DNA of 64,000 nucleotides from Caballeronia sp. dw_19 (GCF_018449515.1 NZ_JAAVUQ010000033.1:1-64000); one strand, 5' to 3'; shown: positions 8,841 to 17,875, counted from the first letter of the stretch. The notes: a model not told the origin generated them from the letters alone. Translations and numbers: made by a program.

Positions 8841-9884
8841 TCAAGCAACCGGATGTCGATGGAAAGCCGAATAGCGGCCGGTGACGTGATGCTCGAGTTG
8901 CCGTTCGATATCGGCGAGCAGGCTCGATGCGCCAATGCGGAACAACGCCGGTTCAAGCCATTCGCGGCCGAGTTCTTCCTTCATCAGGATCTGGTATTCG
9001 AGCACCGACTTGGCGGCGGACACGCCGCCCGCTGGTTTGAAGCCGATCATCACGCCGGTCCGTTCAAGGTAGTCGCGAATCATGCGCACCATGACGAGCG
9101 AAACGTCGAGCGTGGCGTTGACACCTTCCTTACCGGTGGACGTCTTGATGAAATCGGCGCCGGCCATCATGCAGACCATGGACGCCTTGGCGATATTCGA
9201 GAGCGTGCGGATGTCGCCGGTGGCGAGAATCGCTTTGATATGCGCCGCGCCGCACGCTGCGCGAAAGTCGCGCATTTCGTCGTAGAGCGCCTGCCAGTTG
9301 CCGGTGAGCACATGTTCACGCGTGACGACAATATCGATTTCCGCCGCGCCGTCTTTCACCGACGCCTCAATCTCTTTCAACTTCAGCGGATGGGGAATCA
9401 GTCCTGCCGGAAAGCCCGTGGAGACCGCCGCGACCGGGATGCCGCTACCGGCAAGCGCGGCGACGGCGATGCCGACGAAGCGGTGATACACGCACACGGC
9501 GCCGGTCTTGATCGAGCCGGGCGGCATGCCCAGCGCTTCGAGCAGGTCGTCGCGAATCGGGCGGCGTGCTTTGGCGCACAGGCGTTCGACGCGGGCGGCG
9601 GTATCGTCGCCGTTGAGCGTGGTCAGGTCGATGCAGGTGATGGCTTTGAGCAGCCAGGCGGCTTGTGCATCTTTTTTAACCGCGCGGCGCGTGCCTAGCG
9701 TACTGACTCGCCTGACGACCGCCGATTGATTGACCCGCAGGCTATCTAGCCAGGAGAGGTCCAGCGGCACGCCGGGATTGCGCTGCTGTTGCTCAAGATG
9801 GAAGAGCGGTTTGCCGCGCAAGGGGACGACGGGTTGGGAAGCAACATCGAGCATGAGCATGGCCGGTTGTGCAGCGCACAACAT
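8841..9884 (-). CDS. deoC: Deoxyribose-phosphate aldolase (DERA, long form)
   Basis: Class I aldolase (347 aa) that cleaves 2-deoxyribose-5-phosphate to glyceraldehyde-3-phosphate and acetaldehyde. The Schiff-base lysine is in GADFIKTSTGKEG (about residue 245), with the conserved proton-relay part GFKPAGGVS downstream and AEIDIVVTREH upstream. At 347 aa it is longer than the 250-260 aa enterobacterial enzyme and resembles the longer eukaryote-like DERA group, with about 80 extra N-terminal residues. It is the first gene of the operon. Start at ATG 9884 is provisional: GGAAA lies very close to it, and ATGs at 9860 and 9854 are alternatives. Confidence 0.9.
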   Translation of the reverse strand: MLCAAQPAMLMLDVASQPVVPLRGKPLFHLEQQQRNPGVPLDLSWLDSLRVNQSAVVRRVSTLGTRRAVKKDAQAAWLLKAITCIDLTTLNGDDTAARVERLCAKARRPIRDDLLEALGMPPGSIKTGAVCVYHRFVGIAVAALAGSGIPVAAVSTGFPAGLIPHPLKLKEIEASVKDGAAEIDIVVTREHVLTGNWQALYDEMRDFRAACGAAHIKAILATGDIRTLSNIAKASMVCMMAGADFIKTSTGKEGVNATLDVSLVMVRMIRDYLERTGVMIGFKPAGGVSAAKSVLEYQILMKEELGREWLEPALFRIGASSLLADIERQLEHHVTGRYSAFHRHPVA

Positions 9885-9906
9885 TTTCCGGTTAATCGAT
9901 GCATTA

Positions 9907-9936
9907 TTCTAACACCTTGTTGTTACGATTATAACA
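9907..9936 (-). promoter_or_regulatory. DeoR-like operator and -10 element upstream of deoC
   Basis: Two elements: an exact TTCTAACA half-site (9907-9914) and an imperfect 16-bp palindrome TGTTACGATTATAACA (9921-9936, 6 of 8 arm positions pairing). The E. coli DeoR operator is the palindrome TGTTAGAA-TTCTAACA, so length, arm sequence and context all agree. A TATAAT hexamer on the minus strand (9928-9933) lies inside the palindrome, so a bound repressor would block RNA polymerase at the deoC promoter. The cognate regulator gene is not in this window. Confidence 0.55.
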
Positions 9937-10111
9937 TTCGGGATTATACGGAGGGAGGTCATTCGCATTGTTGTGGCAGTTTGGGGGTAGCACCGGCACG
10001 AACGAACACCCGTCCAAATATGTGGCCTTTTAATCTCCACGGTTAGAATTGCCCCTTCAGCACCAATCGCCGGAAAAAAGCATAGGCGACACCGCGGTCA
10101 AGGAGAACCCG

Positions 10112-11665
10112 ATGGATGCATTGCCACCCGAAGAAACCATCCGCAGTGCCGTCGACCGGTCGGTAAACCGTCTGCGCCTTCAGCACGAGATCGCCGTGCA
10201 ATTCGCGACGTCCGTGCTGCGCGTGCACAGCGCCAACGTGCTCCTCGACGAAGCCTGCAAGGCGGTATCGGCTGGACTGCGCTCGCGCTTCGCCAAGGTG
10301 CTGCGCTATCAACCCGAAAGCGAAACCTTCGTGCTGGAAGCCGGCATCGGCTGGGACCCGGCGGACATCGGCACAACCGAACTCGGCGCCGACGACGCCA
10401 GCCCCGCCGGCCACGCATTCGTCAGCGGCCGCCCGGTGTTGTCGAATCATCTCGGCACCGAACACCGTTTCCGCACGCCTGAACTGCTCGCCCGGCACGG
10501 CATCAAGCGCGCCATCAACGTCCCCATTCGCGGCATTCCTGAAACCTTCGGTGTGCTCGAAGCCGATAGCTCCGACGACGAAGACTTCAGCGAAACGGAC
10601 ATCGTATTCCTGGAAGCGATCGCGAACGTCATCTCCATGAGCCGCGAACGGCTGGCCGCGGAATCGCAAACCGGCGCCGACGAACTGTTCTCCACCAGCG
10701 TGCTGAACGCGAGCACCGACTGCATCCAGGTGCTGTCGCTGGATGGCGGTATCGAATTCATGAACGACAACGGCCTGGCAGCGCTGAGCATCGACGACTT
10801 CGCGGAGGTCGGCGGCACCACTTGCACCGACCTATGGCCTGACGATCAACGCCAGAAAGTCCTGCAGGCACTGACGAAATCCGTGGGTGGCGAACCGGTC
10901 CGGTTCGAAGGTCCCTGCCCGACCCGTGCCGGCGATGCCCGCTGGTGGGATGTGTCCGTCGCGCCTATTCTCGATACCGATGAGCGCGTCAAGCGCATCG
11001 TGCTGACCATGCGCGATGTCACCGAGCGGCACGAGAACGAGGAGAAACTCGCCGCGCTTGTGTTGAGCCAGGAGACGCAGCTTGGCAATTCGGCGTTGAT
11101 GATGAAAGAGGTTCATCACCGGGTTCGCAACAGTCTTCAACTTGTGCAGACGCTGCTCGCGCTCCAGGCGAATCTCGCCGGCGATAAGTCCGTCGCCACG
11201 CATTTGCAGGCGGCAGCCACGCGCGTGCGCACGGTCGGGTCGGTGCATCACCGGCTCTATCAGGACGACGGCGCGGAAGCCACGGATGCCACCACTTACC
11301 TGCGCGGCTTGACGGCCGATCTGGCTGAATTGGCGGCGGGGCGAGAGGTATCGCTGGAAGGCGAGTCGATCGTGCTGCCCGCCGCGCGGCTCGCGCCGCT
11401 CGGGCTAGTGACGGCGGAACTTGTGACCAACGCGCTCAAGTACGGGCGCGGGACGGTGCGCGTGAAGCTGGAACGATCCGAGGCAGTCGTGCTGCTGACC
11501 GTGGAGGACGAGGGAGACGGCTTTCCCGTCGACTTCCCGAAACCGCAGGGTACAGGGCTTGGCATGCGGCTCGTGACGACTTATGCGGGCAAGGGCACGG
11601 GGGCGGTTACGGTTGACAGGTCGGTGCCGTTCAGCCGGATTGTGGTGAGGTTTCCGGCGGGGTAA
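10112..11665 (+). CDS. GAF-PAS sensor histidine kinase, HisKA_2 family
   Basis: Soluble sensor kinase of 517 aa. Residues about 25-170 form a GAF domain (GHAFVSGRPVLSNHL and the following segment), about 200-320 a PAS domain, then a HisKA_2 phosphoacceptor in LMMKEVHHRVRNSLQLVQ (His near residue 335) and a HATPase domain with TNALKYGRG, DEGDGFPVD and GTGLGMRLV. No transmembrane segment is present, so the signal is cytoplasmic. Start is ATG 10112, preceded by AAGGAG at 10100-10105; an upstream TTG extension to 10049 lacks a ribosome-binding site. No response regulator is adjacent; HisKA_2 kinases often act through separately encoded regulators. Confidence 0.9.
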   Translation: MDALPPEETIRSAVDRSVNRLRLQHEIAVQFATSVLRVHSANVLLDEACKAVSAGLRSRFAKVLRYQPESETFVLEAGIGWDPADIGTTELGADDASPAGHAFVSGRPVLSNHLGTEHRFRTPELLARHGIKRAINVPIRGIPETFGVLEADSSDDEDFSETDIVFLEAIANVISMSRERLAAESQTGADELFSTSVLNASTDCIQVLSLDGGIEFMNDNGLAALSIDDFAEVGGTTCTDLWPDDQRQKVLQALTKSVGGEPVRFEGPCPTRAGDARWWDVSVAPILDTDERVKRIVLTMRDVTERHENEEKLAALVLSQETQLGNSALMMKEVHHRVRNSLQLVQTLLALQANLAGDKSVATHLQAAATRVRTVGSVHHRLYQDDGAEATDATTYLRGLTADLAELAAGREVSLEGESIVLPAARLAPLGLVTAELVTNALKYGRGTVRVKLERSEAVVLLTVEDEGDGFPVDFPKPQGTGLGMRLVTTYAGKGTGAVTVDRSVPFSRIVVRFPAG

Positions 11666-11816
11666 AGGCGAGCTGACGGATAGCGTTGGTTCGCTTTTAC
11701 GACGCAAGCCAATTAGCGACCGGTCGAGACGAGCAATACCGGTGATACCAGCGATTTCGCCAAGCGCACGACAGGGACATCGGCCTCAGGTCCAGTCCGG
11801 TCTGCAAGAGCGTTCA

Positions 11817-12947
11817 TCAACCGCCGGTTTTCTCGCGAGTTTGCCGGAATTGCGCAAGCGAAACAACACGATTCCCCGCCTCATGCTCGTCGTCCGCCAA
11901 GGGAGCAATTTCTGCGAGCAGGGCGCGGGTCATGTGCACGGACACGGCAATATCGTTCAACGATAAACCCAGTTTTTCTCTGAGAACGGTCATCGCGCTA
12001 TGAAGAAGCTCCGGCTTTTCATGCGGAATGGACATGTCCTCGTGCTCGATGTGGCGCTCGCCTTTTTCAAACAGATGTCCCAGCAACGCGCGCTTATATT
12101 GGTCTTCACCAAGAATGTTCAATTGCCGGGCGCGATACAGCATCGCTGCCTTACTCACGCGCCACCGCATTTTCAGTTGCGACAACGCTATCCAGTTAAC
12201 CTGCGTGCCACCTCTCAAGGCCGGAAATTCTTTGACGAAGCTGCTTCGAGGAAGCAAGAAAGCACTGGCAAAACGATTAGCTTCGGACTCCGATTCTTTG
12301 TCTCCCGTCTTGCGGCCGACATGTCCAACGAAGTGACCGCACTCGTGCGCGTATCCGAAGCGTACGCGGCACGCTGACGCGTCGGCGCGGTTGGTCACTA
12401 CGATTGGCCGGGACGATGCGATAGACAACGCATCGATATCCTTCGCCGAGTTCTCAAACGCCGTCACAACCGCTCCTGCGTTTTCAAGCACGCGAACCAT
12501 ATTGCCGATCGGTCCCATTCCTAACCCCCAATGCACTCTGCATTTCTCAGCGGCACGCTCGGCCGCTTCAGGGCTGTCAATGGGATATTCGGGAAAGTCC
12601 AGCTTGGGAAGCCGCAATCTGGCATCAATCGAAGCGACGAACCGGCGGAAGAGTTCGCCTTTGGCGATGACGGTCTGCTTGTCGCTCAGCTTCGCAGTGG
12701 TCAACTTGCGAAAATGGAATGCCTCTTCCGGCAACGCTTGCGGCGCGCCCGGGAAAAAGAACTGCCGCTGCACGCGAAGCACCGAAGCCAACGCATCGAC
12801 GAGTTCATCTGTAGGTTGAGCCATTCCTGACTCAACCCGCTGGATGAATTGTTTCGACTTGCCGACGGCGTCTCCGACGTCAGCAAGCGAAAGGCTTTGG
12901 GCGCAGCGGACCAGTCTCAGATTGGCCGCATCGAATTCAACTGTCAT
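11817..12947 (-). CDS. XRE-family regulator with ImmA/IrrE metallopeptidase domain
   Basis: Protein of 376 aa combining an N-terminal Cro/C1-type helix-turn-helix (about residues 8-62; SLADVGDAVGKSKQFIQRVE) with an ImmA/IrrE zinc peptidase domain. The zinc site is explicit: HECGH (HExxH) near residue 203 followed by the third-ligand region SESEANRFASAFLLP. Enzymes of this family cleave partner repressors or antitoxin-like proteins in response to stress or prophage signals. Its ATG overlaps the stop of the upstream unknown gene by 4 nt, so the two form a bicistronic unit. The partner substrate could be that protein or its own HTH. Confidence 0.88.
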   Translation of the reverse strand: MTVEFDAANLRLVRCAQSLSLADVGDAVGKSKQFIQRVESGMAQPTDELVDALASVLRVQRQFFFPGAPQALPEEAFHFRKLTTAKLSDKQTVIAKGELFRRFVASIDARLRLPKLDFPEYPIDSPEAAERAAEKCRVHWGLGMGPIGNMVRVLENAGAVVTAFENSAKDIDALSIASSRPIVVTNRADASACRVRFGYAHECGHFVGHVGRKTGDKESESEANRFASAFLLPRSSFVKEFPALRGGTQVNWIALSQLKMRWRVSKAAMLYRARQLNILGEDQYKRALLGHLFEKGERHIEHEDMSIPHEKPELLHSAMTVLREKLGLSLNDIAVSVHMTRALLAEIAPLADDEHEAGNRVVSLAQFRQTREKTGG

Positions 12948-13627
12948 TTGCCAGTATCAGCGTTAGGTCGGGAGACGTCGTCGTCCGTGTGCAGCAGGTC
13001 GGCCCGGGGAGCGTCCTGATGAACCGCATCCGGTAATTGGTCATCCATGCTGCTGAGGACGCGAACATCGCCAAATCGCCATTCGCACAGCGCATCTTCC
13101 TCAGCGTTATAACCAACGAAATAGATTTCGAGTTCGTCGTTTTCAGTCAAAGGGCGTTGAACAATAAACCGGAAAATCACTGCCTCCGCGTCGCTCGGCG
13201 CGAACAATTGATCGGTCTGGTTTCGACGCCAAAAGCCCTTCTTCTTGGGCGACTCATGATCGTCGCGAAAAAAACGAAAGGGAACACCCTCGATTTCCAG
13301 CGTAACGTCCATCGCACTATTGGTGAGCTTGAGCCAATCATGTTCACCCGAGGTACCCAGCCGGATAAGGCGTCGTCGAGAACGGCCGAAAAAGAGCGTC
13401 CCGCGGCCATAGGAGCAGTCGTCCTCTGAATCGAGCAGCGACTCGACGCCGTAATAGATCTCGCGAAGATCGCGGGCGATGACGTTAAGACGTTCTTCCG
13501 TGAGCACGGGCTTCGACTTCCAAGGCAGCGGCAAATCCATATACCCATCTCTTTTTCGGTTTTTGACGAAATCGTCAACCGCATATTGTCGGAGATGCAT
13601 AGATTCGTCAACCGGGATCGATGTCAA
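12944..13627 (-). CDS. Unknown protein coupled to the XRE-ImmA gene
   Basis: Uncharacterised 227-aa protein; no family recognised. It is charged, with a probable beta-rich middle (about residues 70-185, alternating hydrophobic stretches such as LIRLGTSGEHDWLKL and AVIFRFIVQRPLTE) and an acidic, likely disordered C-terminal tail of about 35 residues. There is no signal peptide or membrane segment. The 4-nt overlap with the downstream XRE-ImmA gene argues for a functional pair. Start is uncertain: TTG at 13627 or ATG at 13600 or 13540, none with a convincing Shine-Dalgarno sequence. Function cannot be assigned. Confidence 0.6.
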   Translation of the reverse strand: MTSIPVDESMHLRQYAVDDFVKNRKRDGYMDLPLPWKSKPVLTEERLNVIARDLREIYYGVESLLDSEDDCSYGRGTLFFGRSRRRLIRLGTSGEHDWLKLTNSAMDVTLEIEGVPFRFFRDDHESPKKKGFWRRNQTDQLFAPSDAEAVIFRFIVQRPLTENDELEIYFVGYNAEEDALCEWRFGDVRVLSSMDDQLPDAVHQDAPRADLLHTDDDVSRPNADTGK

Positions 13628-13662
13628 CAGTCTGTCGGCGAAAGGCGATGGATAGCCCCCGC

Positions 13663-14811
13663 CTAAACCCCCTTCGTCTCTCGCAACCTCTCGATCAATT
13701 CGCCCGGTACGTTCCAGTCCCGCAGGATCGCGTCGTTATCCTGCCCCGGACTCGCGGGCGGCGAACTCACCTCCGGCACCGTGCGGCTAAAGCGCGGCGC
13801 CGGGCCCGGTTGCGTCACCCCATCCACGTCGATGAACGTTCCCCGCGTCCGGTTATGCACATGCTCCGGCGCCTCGTCCATATCGAGCACCGGCGCAAAG
13901 CACACATCCGTGCCTTCCATCAATTCACACCATGCCTGTCGAGTTTTCGTCGCGAAGATGGCCGCTATTTTCGTTTTCAGCGACGGCCATTGCTCGCGGT
14001 CCATCTGGCTATTGAAGGCCGCATCGTCGATACCGCAAAGCTTCAGCAGCAAAGCATAGAACTGCGGTTCGATCGCGCCGACCGACACGAATTTGCCATC
14101 CGCGCACGCGTAGGCATTGTAGAAATGCGCGCCGCCGGCAAGCATGCTCGAGCCTCGTTCGCCCGCCCACGCGCCAAACGCCTTATAACCGTAGATCATC
14201 GCGCCCAGTAGCGCGGAGCCTTCGACCATCGCGGCGTCGATCACCTGGCCCTTGCCCGACCCGCGCGTTTCCAGCAGCGCGCACAACACGCCAAACGCGA
14301 GCATCATCCCGCCACCGCCAAAGTCACCGACCAGATTCAGCGGCGGTACCGGCGGTGCATCGCTACGGCCAATCTCGTGCAGCATCCCGCTCATCGCGAT
14401 GTAATTCAGATCGTGCCCGGCAGTCCTCGCTAGCGGACCGTCCTGGCCCCAGCCCGTGACACGGCCGTACACCAGCTTCGGATTGCGTTCCAGGCATACG
14501 TCCGGCCCGAGGCCAAGCCGCTCCATCACGCCAGGGCGAAAACCTTCGATCAGCGCATCGGCCTGAGCAACAAGATGCAGCGCCAGCTCACGTCCTTCCG
14601 GTTGCTTGAGATCCAGCGCGAGCGAGCGGCGCCCGCGCGCCATCACATCGAATTTCGTGCCTTGCATGGGATACGGCGTGGGGCCGCCGGTCTGCTTACG
14701 ATCGATGCGGATCACTTCCGCACCCATGTCGGCGAGCATCATGGCGGCGAACGGACACGGCCCGAGCCCGACCATCTCGACTACCCGGATCCCCTTGAGC
14801 GGCCCGCTCAT
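13663..14811 (-). CDS. CaiB/BaiF family CoA transferase (alpha-methylacyl-CoA racemase-like)
   Basis: Family III CoA-transferase fold (382 aa). The N-terminus LKGIRVVEMVGLGPCPFAAM and IDRKQTGGPTPY, and the catalytic Asp region GHDLNYIAMSGML near residue 127, resemble alpha-methylacyl-CoA racemases more than formyl- or carnitine-CoA transferases. A role in epimerising 2-methyl branched acyl-CoAs is therefore likely. It is a single gene on the minus strand, with no CoA ligase beside it. Start placed at ATG 14811 (MSGPLKG), which matches family N-termini; an in-frame ATG at 14835 adds eight residues. Confidence 0.85.
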   Translation of the reverse strand: MSGPLKGIRVVEMVGLGPCPFAAMMLADMGAEVIRIDRKQTGGPTPYPMQGTKFDVMARGRRSLALDLKQPEGRELALHLVAQADALIEGFRPGVMERLGLGPDVCLERNPKLVYGRVTGWGQDGPLARTAGHDLNYIAMSGMLHEIGRSDAPPVPPLNLVGDFGGGGMMLAFGVLCALLETRGSGKGQVIDAAMVEGSALLGAMIYGYKAFGAWAGERGSSMLAGGAHFYNAYACADGKFVSVGAIEPQFYALLLKLCGIDDAAFNSQMDREQWPSLKTKIAAIFATKTRQAWCELMEGTDVCFAPVLDMDEAPEHVHNRTRGTFIDVDGVTQPGPAPRFSRTVPEVSSPPASPGQDNDAILRDWNVPGELIERLRETKGV

Positions 14812-15119
14812 CGCAACGTCCCACGCGATAAACAATCCCGGCCCGGCGACGCATGAATTGCGGGAGACTTCATATTGGTTTTCCCTAGCGCAAAGGTTGT
14901 TCGAAACCAGCGTTTCTCTTAAGCGCCTGAATTCCCGATGCTCTTCGATTCGAGAAACTCTACACCTTATGTTTAATACGCTCTCGCGCCAATGTCCCCC
15001 ATTTATCTTTTCTAGCCGGGTACCATTGAATAGAATTGAATGGCAACGAATTGACTCGAATGCTGCTCGTGCAGCACGAAGACCAGGCGGTCCGCGATCA
15101 TGTCCATGGGAGTCTGCTA
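14812..15119. other. Intergenic region between divergent genes
   Basis: About 300 bp separating the CoA-transferase gene (minus) from the secreted-protein gene (plus). It is more AT-rich than its flanks and contains repeated ATTGAAT words and a short inverted repeat CCATT/AATGG at 15023-15043, which could be part of a promoter or operator. No gene was seen. Confidence 0.4.
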
Positions 15120-15923
15120 ATGAGTCTTCAGAACATCAAGGTAGCGAGCGCAATCGCCGCCTGGGTTCTTCTTTGCGTGTGCGCGACTGCCCAGGCTCAA
15201 ACGGCTAGCAGCGCGGTCGCTACGCCCGCGCACTCCCCTGACGTTACGCCGGTCGGCATTGTGGTGTCGCCCGGTTTTACCGGCGACGAGCCGGCTGCCG
15301 TCAGGGACGCGCTGGCCCGCAAAGTCACCGATGGCAAGACGCTCTCGTTCACGCATCGAGTAGAAGATCTGATCGGCGACGCCTTGCCGAAGACGCTGCA
15401 CGACTCTGCGTTGATGGACGCCAAGCTAAGCCGCGATCTCGCGTTCGTTGTGCCCGCACCGTATGGAATCCGCTATCGGTCGAAGGTCCACGTGATGACG
15501 GTAGACGTGGATCTGTCGGACAGCGATCACCCCGACACCATCGTCCTCAAAAGGACCATCACCGGACCGCGCGGCCGAAAGCTGGTGGTAGCGGCCGAAG
15601 CGAAATCCAAGGGTTATATACAGAACATCGATATCGTCGAACTGGATCCCGTCAACAAGCACAACAAGACGACAGTGCATGGGCGCTTCGTGCTCTCGCC
15701 GCAGGCATTTTCCGCAGAAGACGGTGATCTCGCGCTCGTGTTGATCTGTCGCGTGGTGCCGCCTTATCTGACGCAGACCAAGGACCATACCGACCCAAGC
15801 AACGAGGAGCCCACCGACATCACCACACGCACGGCAACGCTGCACGCGAACGTCGGCGATATCTGGCTGATCAATCGAGAAAAGGGCATTGTGCTGGCGA
15901 AGGGACTGCGCTTGGTGAAATAA
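15120..15923 (+). CDS. Secreted protein of unknown function
   Basis: Protein of 267 aa with a Sec signal peptide at residues 1-27 (hydrophobic core VASAIAAWVLLCVCA, cleavage after AQA). The mature part shows no catalytic motif that I recognise; it has an internal hydrophilic region and a C-terminal segment TATLHANVGDIWLINREKG that looks beta-structured. Start is ATG 15120, preceded by GGGAG at about 8 nt; an in-frame extension upstream to 15036 would bury the signal peptide. A periplasmic location is expected. Function unknown. Confidence 0.75.
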   Translation: MSLQNIKVASAIAAWVLLCVCATAQAQTASSAVATPAHSPDVTPVGIVVSPGFTGDEPAAVRDALARKVTDGKTLSFTHRVEDLIGDALPKTLHDSALMDAKLSRDLAFVVPAPYGIRYRSKVHVMTVDVDLSDSDHPDTIVLKRTITGPRGRKLVVAAEAKSKGYIQNIDIVELDPVNKHNKTTVHGRFVLSPQAFSAEDGDLALVLICRVVPPYLTQTKDHTDPSNEEPTDITTRTATLHANVGDIWLINREKGIVLAKGLRLVK

Positions 15924-15976
15924 GCGCGGGCCTGGTCACGTCAATCGCTTGCACCGGCCACTGCGCTAATTTTCGC

Positions 15977-16834
15977 CTAGCTCGACAACAAGGCACCAAG
16001 CTGGTTGCGCAGCCGATCCGTCGCTTGCGTCATCGGCGCACGAAGCTCCTGGCGAATCATTCCCAAGACCTCGAGCGCACACTTCACGGGTGCCGGATTG
16101 GGCTCGGATACAAGTGCTTGAATCAACGGCACCAACCGATGGAACCGCGCACGCGCTTCATCAATACGCCCCGCCTTGATGTCGTTATAAACCGCAACGA
16201 AGTCGGCCGCGCGCACATGCGCACTCGCCGCGATCGCACCGTGACCGCCAAGACATAACGTACTGAACATATTCAGGTCTTCACCCGCCAGCACGGACAA
16301 ACGTCCGTCGAGGATCAGCGCGAGGGTTGTTTCCAGCGAGCCCGCGCAATCCTTGATTGCGTGAATGTTCGGATGACCGGCGAGCGTCAACAGGGTTGCT
16401 ATATCCAGGCGTACACCCGTTCTATAGGGAATATCGTAGACAATCAGTGGGGTCTTGCTGGTATCGGCGAGGGTGGTGAAGTGGTTCGTCAAGCCGATCT
16501 GCGACGGACGAACATAGTAAGGCGCAGGAACCAGCAAGCCGGCGATCGGAAGCTCGTTCAAGCGAAGCGCGCGCTCGCGGAGCTCCATCGCGTTATTGCC
16601 GGCCAGTCCCACCACGACCGGAAGGTTCTTCGCCTCATTCAGGATGGTCGCAAGCACCTGTTCTTGCTCAGCGTGATCGAGCGACGAAGGTTCGCCCGTT
16701 GTTCCCAGCGCAACGAACCCCGATACCTTTGCTTCAATGTAAGACTTGACCAGGTTTCGCAGCGCGTCGTGATCGATACGTCCGTTTGAAAACGGCGTGA
16801 CCAGCGGAATCCAGATACCAGAAAAAATCGACAT
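15977..16834 (-). CDS. Dihydrodipicolinate synthase/N-acetylneuraminate lyase family protein
   Basis: Class I pyruvate-type aldolase of 285 aa with the (beta/alpha)8 fold of the DapA/NanA family. Visible motifs are ALGTTGEPSSLDHAEQ (near residue 43), VYDIPYRTGV containing the conserved Tyr (near residue 133) and IHAIKDCAGS with the Schiff-base Lys (near residue 162). Being a non-essential locus beside an exporter and an Lrp regulator, it is more likely a catabolic or hydroxy-oxo-acid aldolase than the lysine-pathway DapA. Start has AGGAGAG about 7 nt upstream. Exact substrate unknown. Confidence 0.88.
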   Translation of the reverse strand: MSIFSGIWIPLVTPFSNGRIDHDALRNLVKSYIEAKVSGFVALGTTGEPSSLDHAEQEQVLATILNEAKNLPVVVGLAGNNAMELRERALRLNELPIAGLLVPAPYYVRPSQIGLTNHFTTLADTSKTPLIVYDIPYRTGVRLDIATLLTLAGHPNIHAIKDCAGSLETTLALILDGRLSVLAGEDLNMFSTLCLGGHGAIAASAHVRAADFVAVYNDIKAGRIDEARARFHRLVPLIQALVSEPNPAPVKCALEVLGMIRQELRAPMTQATDRLRNQLGALLSS

Positions 16835-16873
16835 TCCATACTCTCCTGTTTGACCGATAAAAACGCAGGATGT

Positions 16874-16907
16874 GCTTGTTGATCGGGAAAAATGCTTGAT
16901 GATCGGC
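16874..16907. repeat. Tandem 14-bp direct repeats upstream of the aldolase gene
   Basis: TGCTTGTTGATCGG (16874-16887) and TGCTTGATGATCGG (16894-16907) differ at one base and start 20 bp apart, about two helical turns. They lie 40-73 nt upstream of the DapA-family start codon and reach the stop of the transporter gene. They may be paired binding sites for the divergent Lrp-family protein; this is inference. Confidence 0.4.
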
Positions 16908-17806
16908 TACTCGAAAGCCGTTCGTTTGCGCGGCGTGAATTTCCAACCTAACGTAGTTCCAGCCGCCGCCAGCAGAATCAGCGCCGCGCCAACAATCTGT
17001 AGCCATCCTAAACGTTGTCCGAACGCAACCCTATCCACAATGATCGCCACGACCGGATAGATGAAGGACAACGCCCCCGTCACTGCGGTCGGCAGTTTCT
17101 GGATGGCGCCATAAAGCAGCACGTACATGATGCCGGTGTTGACCACACCGAGCACGACAAGATCCGCCCAATGATTTGGGGTGGTCGGCAAATGGTGAAA
17201 ATCGACGAATGGCGCAAGCATGATGATGCCGAGCGCCACATGCAACAACGCAATCAAATGGGGCGGCGTTCCCTTGAGCTGCTTGGTCACGATCGAGCAG
17301 ATCGTATAGAGAAATGCGGCGCCGAGCGCATAGCCGATACCTTCCAGATATTCACCAGGCTTGGCCAGCACCGCAGGCTCCACTCGCACGACCAGCGCGA
17401 GGCCTACAAACGCGACACTGAGCCAGAGAATCGTACGCAGGGTAATTCGTTCCCGAAACACTACTGCGCCAAGCAGGACGAGCATGAACGGCTGGGTGTT
17501 ATAGACCGTGGTCGCCATCGATATGGAAGCTCGCGAATAAGCCGCAAACAGCAGCACCCAGTTGCCGACAATCGTGACGCTACCGAGTGCAACCAGTCCA
17601 AGCATGCGCCATGAAAACAAGCTTTTGCGCAGCATCCCTTTTAACGCACAGATCACAAGCAGCGTCGCCGCGCCGAACACGCAACGAATGAACACGACGT
17701 TCAGCGGCGTCTGCTGCGACGACACGACGAGCCAGCCGACCGTGCCGGATATCACCATTGCTACAGTCATTTCTACGCAGCCAACGCGCGTTTCTCTCGA
17801 GCTCAT
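16907..17806 (-). CDS. EamA/DMT-family transporter
   Basis: Integral membrane protein of 299 aa made of two EamA repeats with about ten transmembrane helices (first repeat near residues 5-140, second near 150-285). DMT proteins of this type usually export amino acids or metabolites. It precedes the DapA-family gene on the same strand with a 72-nt gap and is divergent from an Lrp-family regulator, an arrangement common for amino-acid exporters. Start is ATG 17806 with AAAGGCGAGG just upstream; a TTG at 17821 is possible but less likely. Confidence 0.88.
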   Translation of the reverse strand: MSSRETRVGCVEMTVAMVISGTVGWLVVSSQQTPLNVVFIRCVFGAATLLVICALKGMLRKSLFSWRMLGLVALGSVTIVGNWVLLFAAYSRASISMATTVYNTQPFMLVLLGAVVFRERITLRTILWLSVAFVGLALVVRVEPAVLAKPGEYLEGIGYALGAAFLYTICSIVTKQLKGTPPHLIALLHVALGIIMLAPFVDFHHLPTTPNHWADLVVLGVVNTGIMYVLLYGAIQKLPTAVTGALSFIYPVVAIIVDRVAFGQRLGWLQIVGAALILLAAAGTTLGWKFTPRKRTAFE

Positions 17807-17875
17807 CGCCTCGCCTTTCAAGTGGTGCCAACTCTATCTGTCTAGTAAGTTTAGTGGGCGGCCAAGCGTGATTCC

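Noticed and set aside
10049..10111. TTG extension of the HisKA_2 kinase.
   Set aside because: AAGGAG at the correct distance supports the ATG at 10112.
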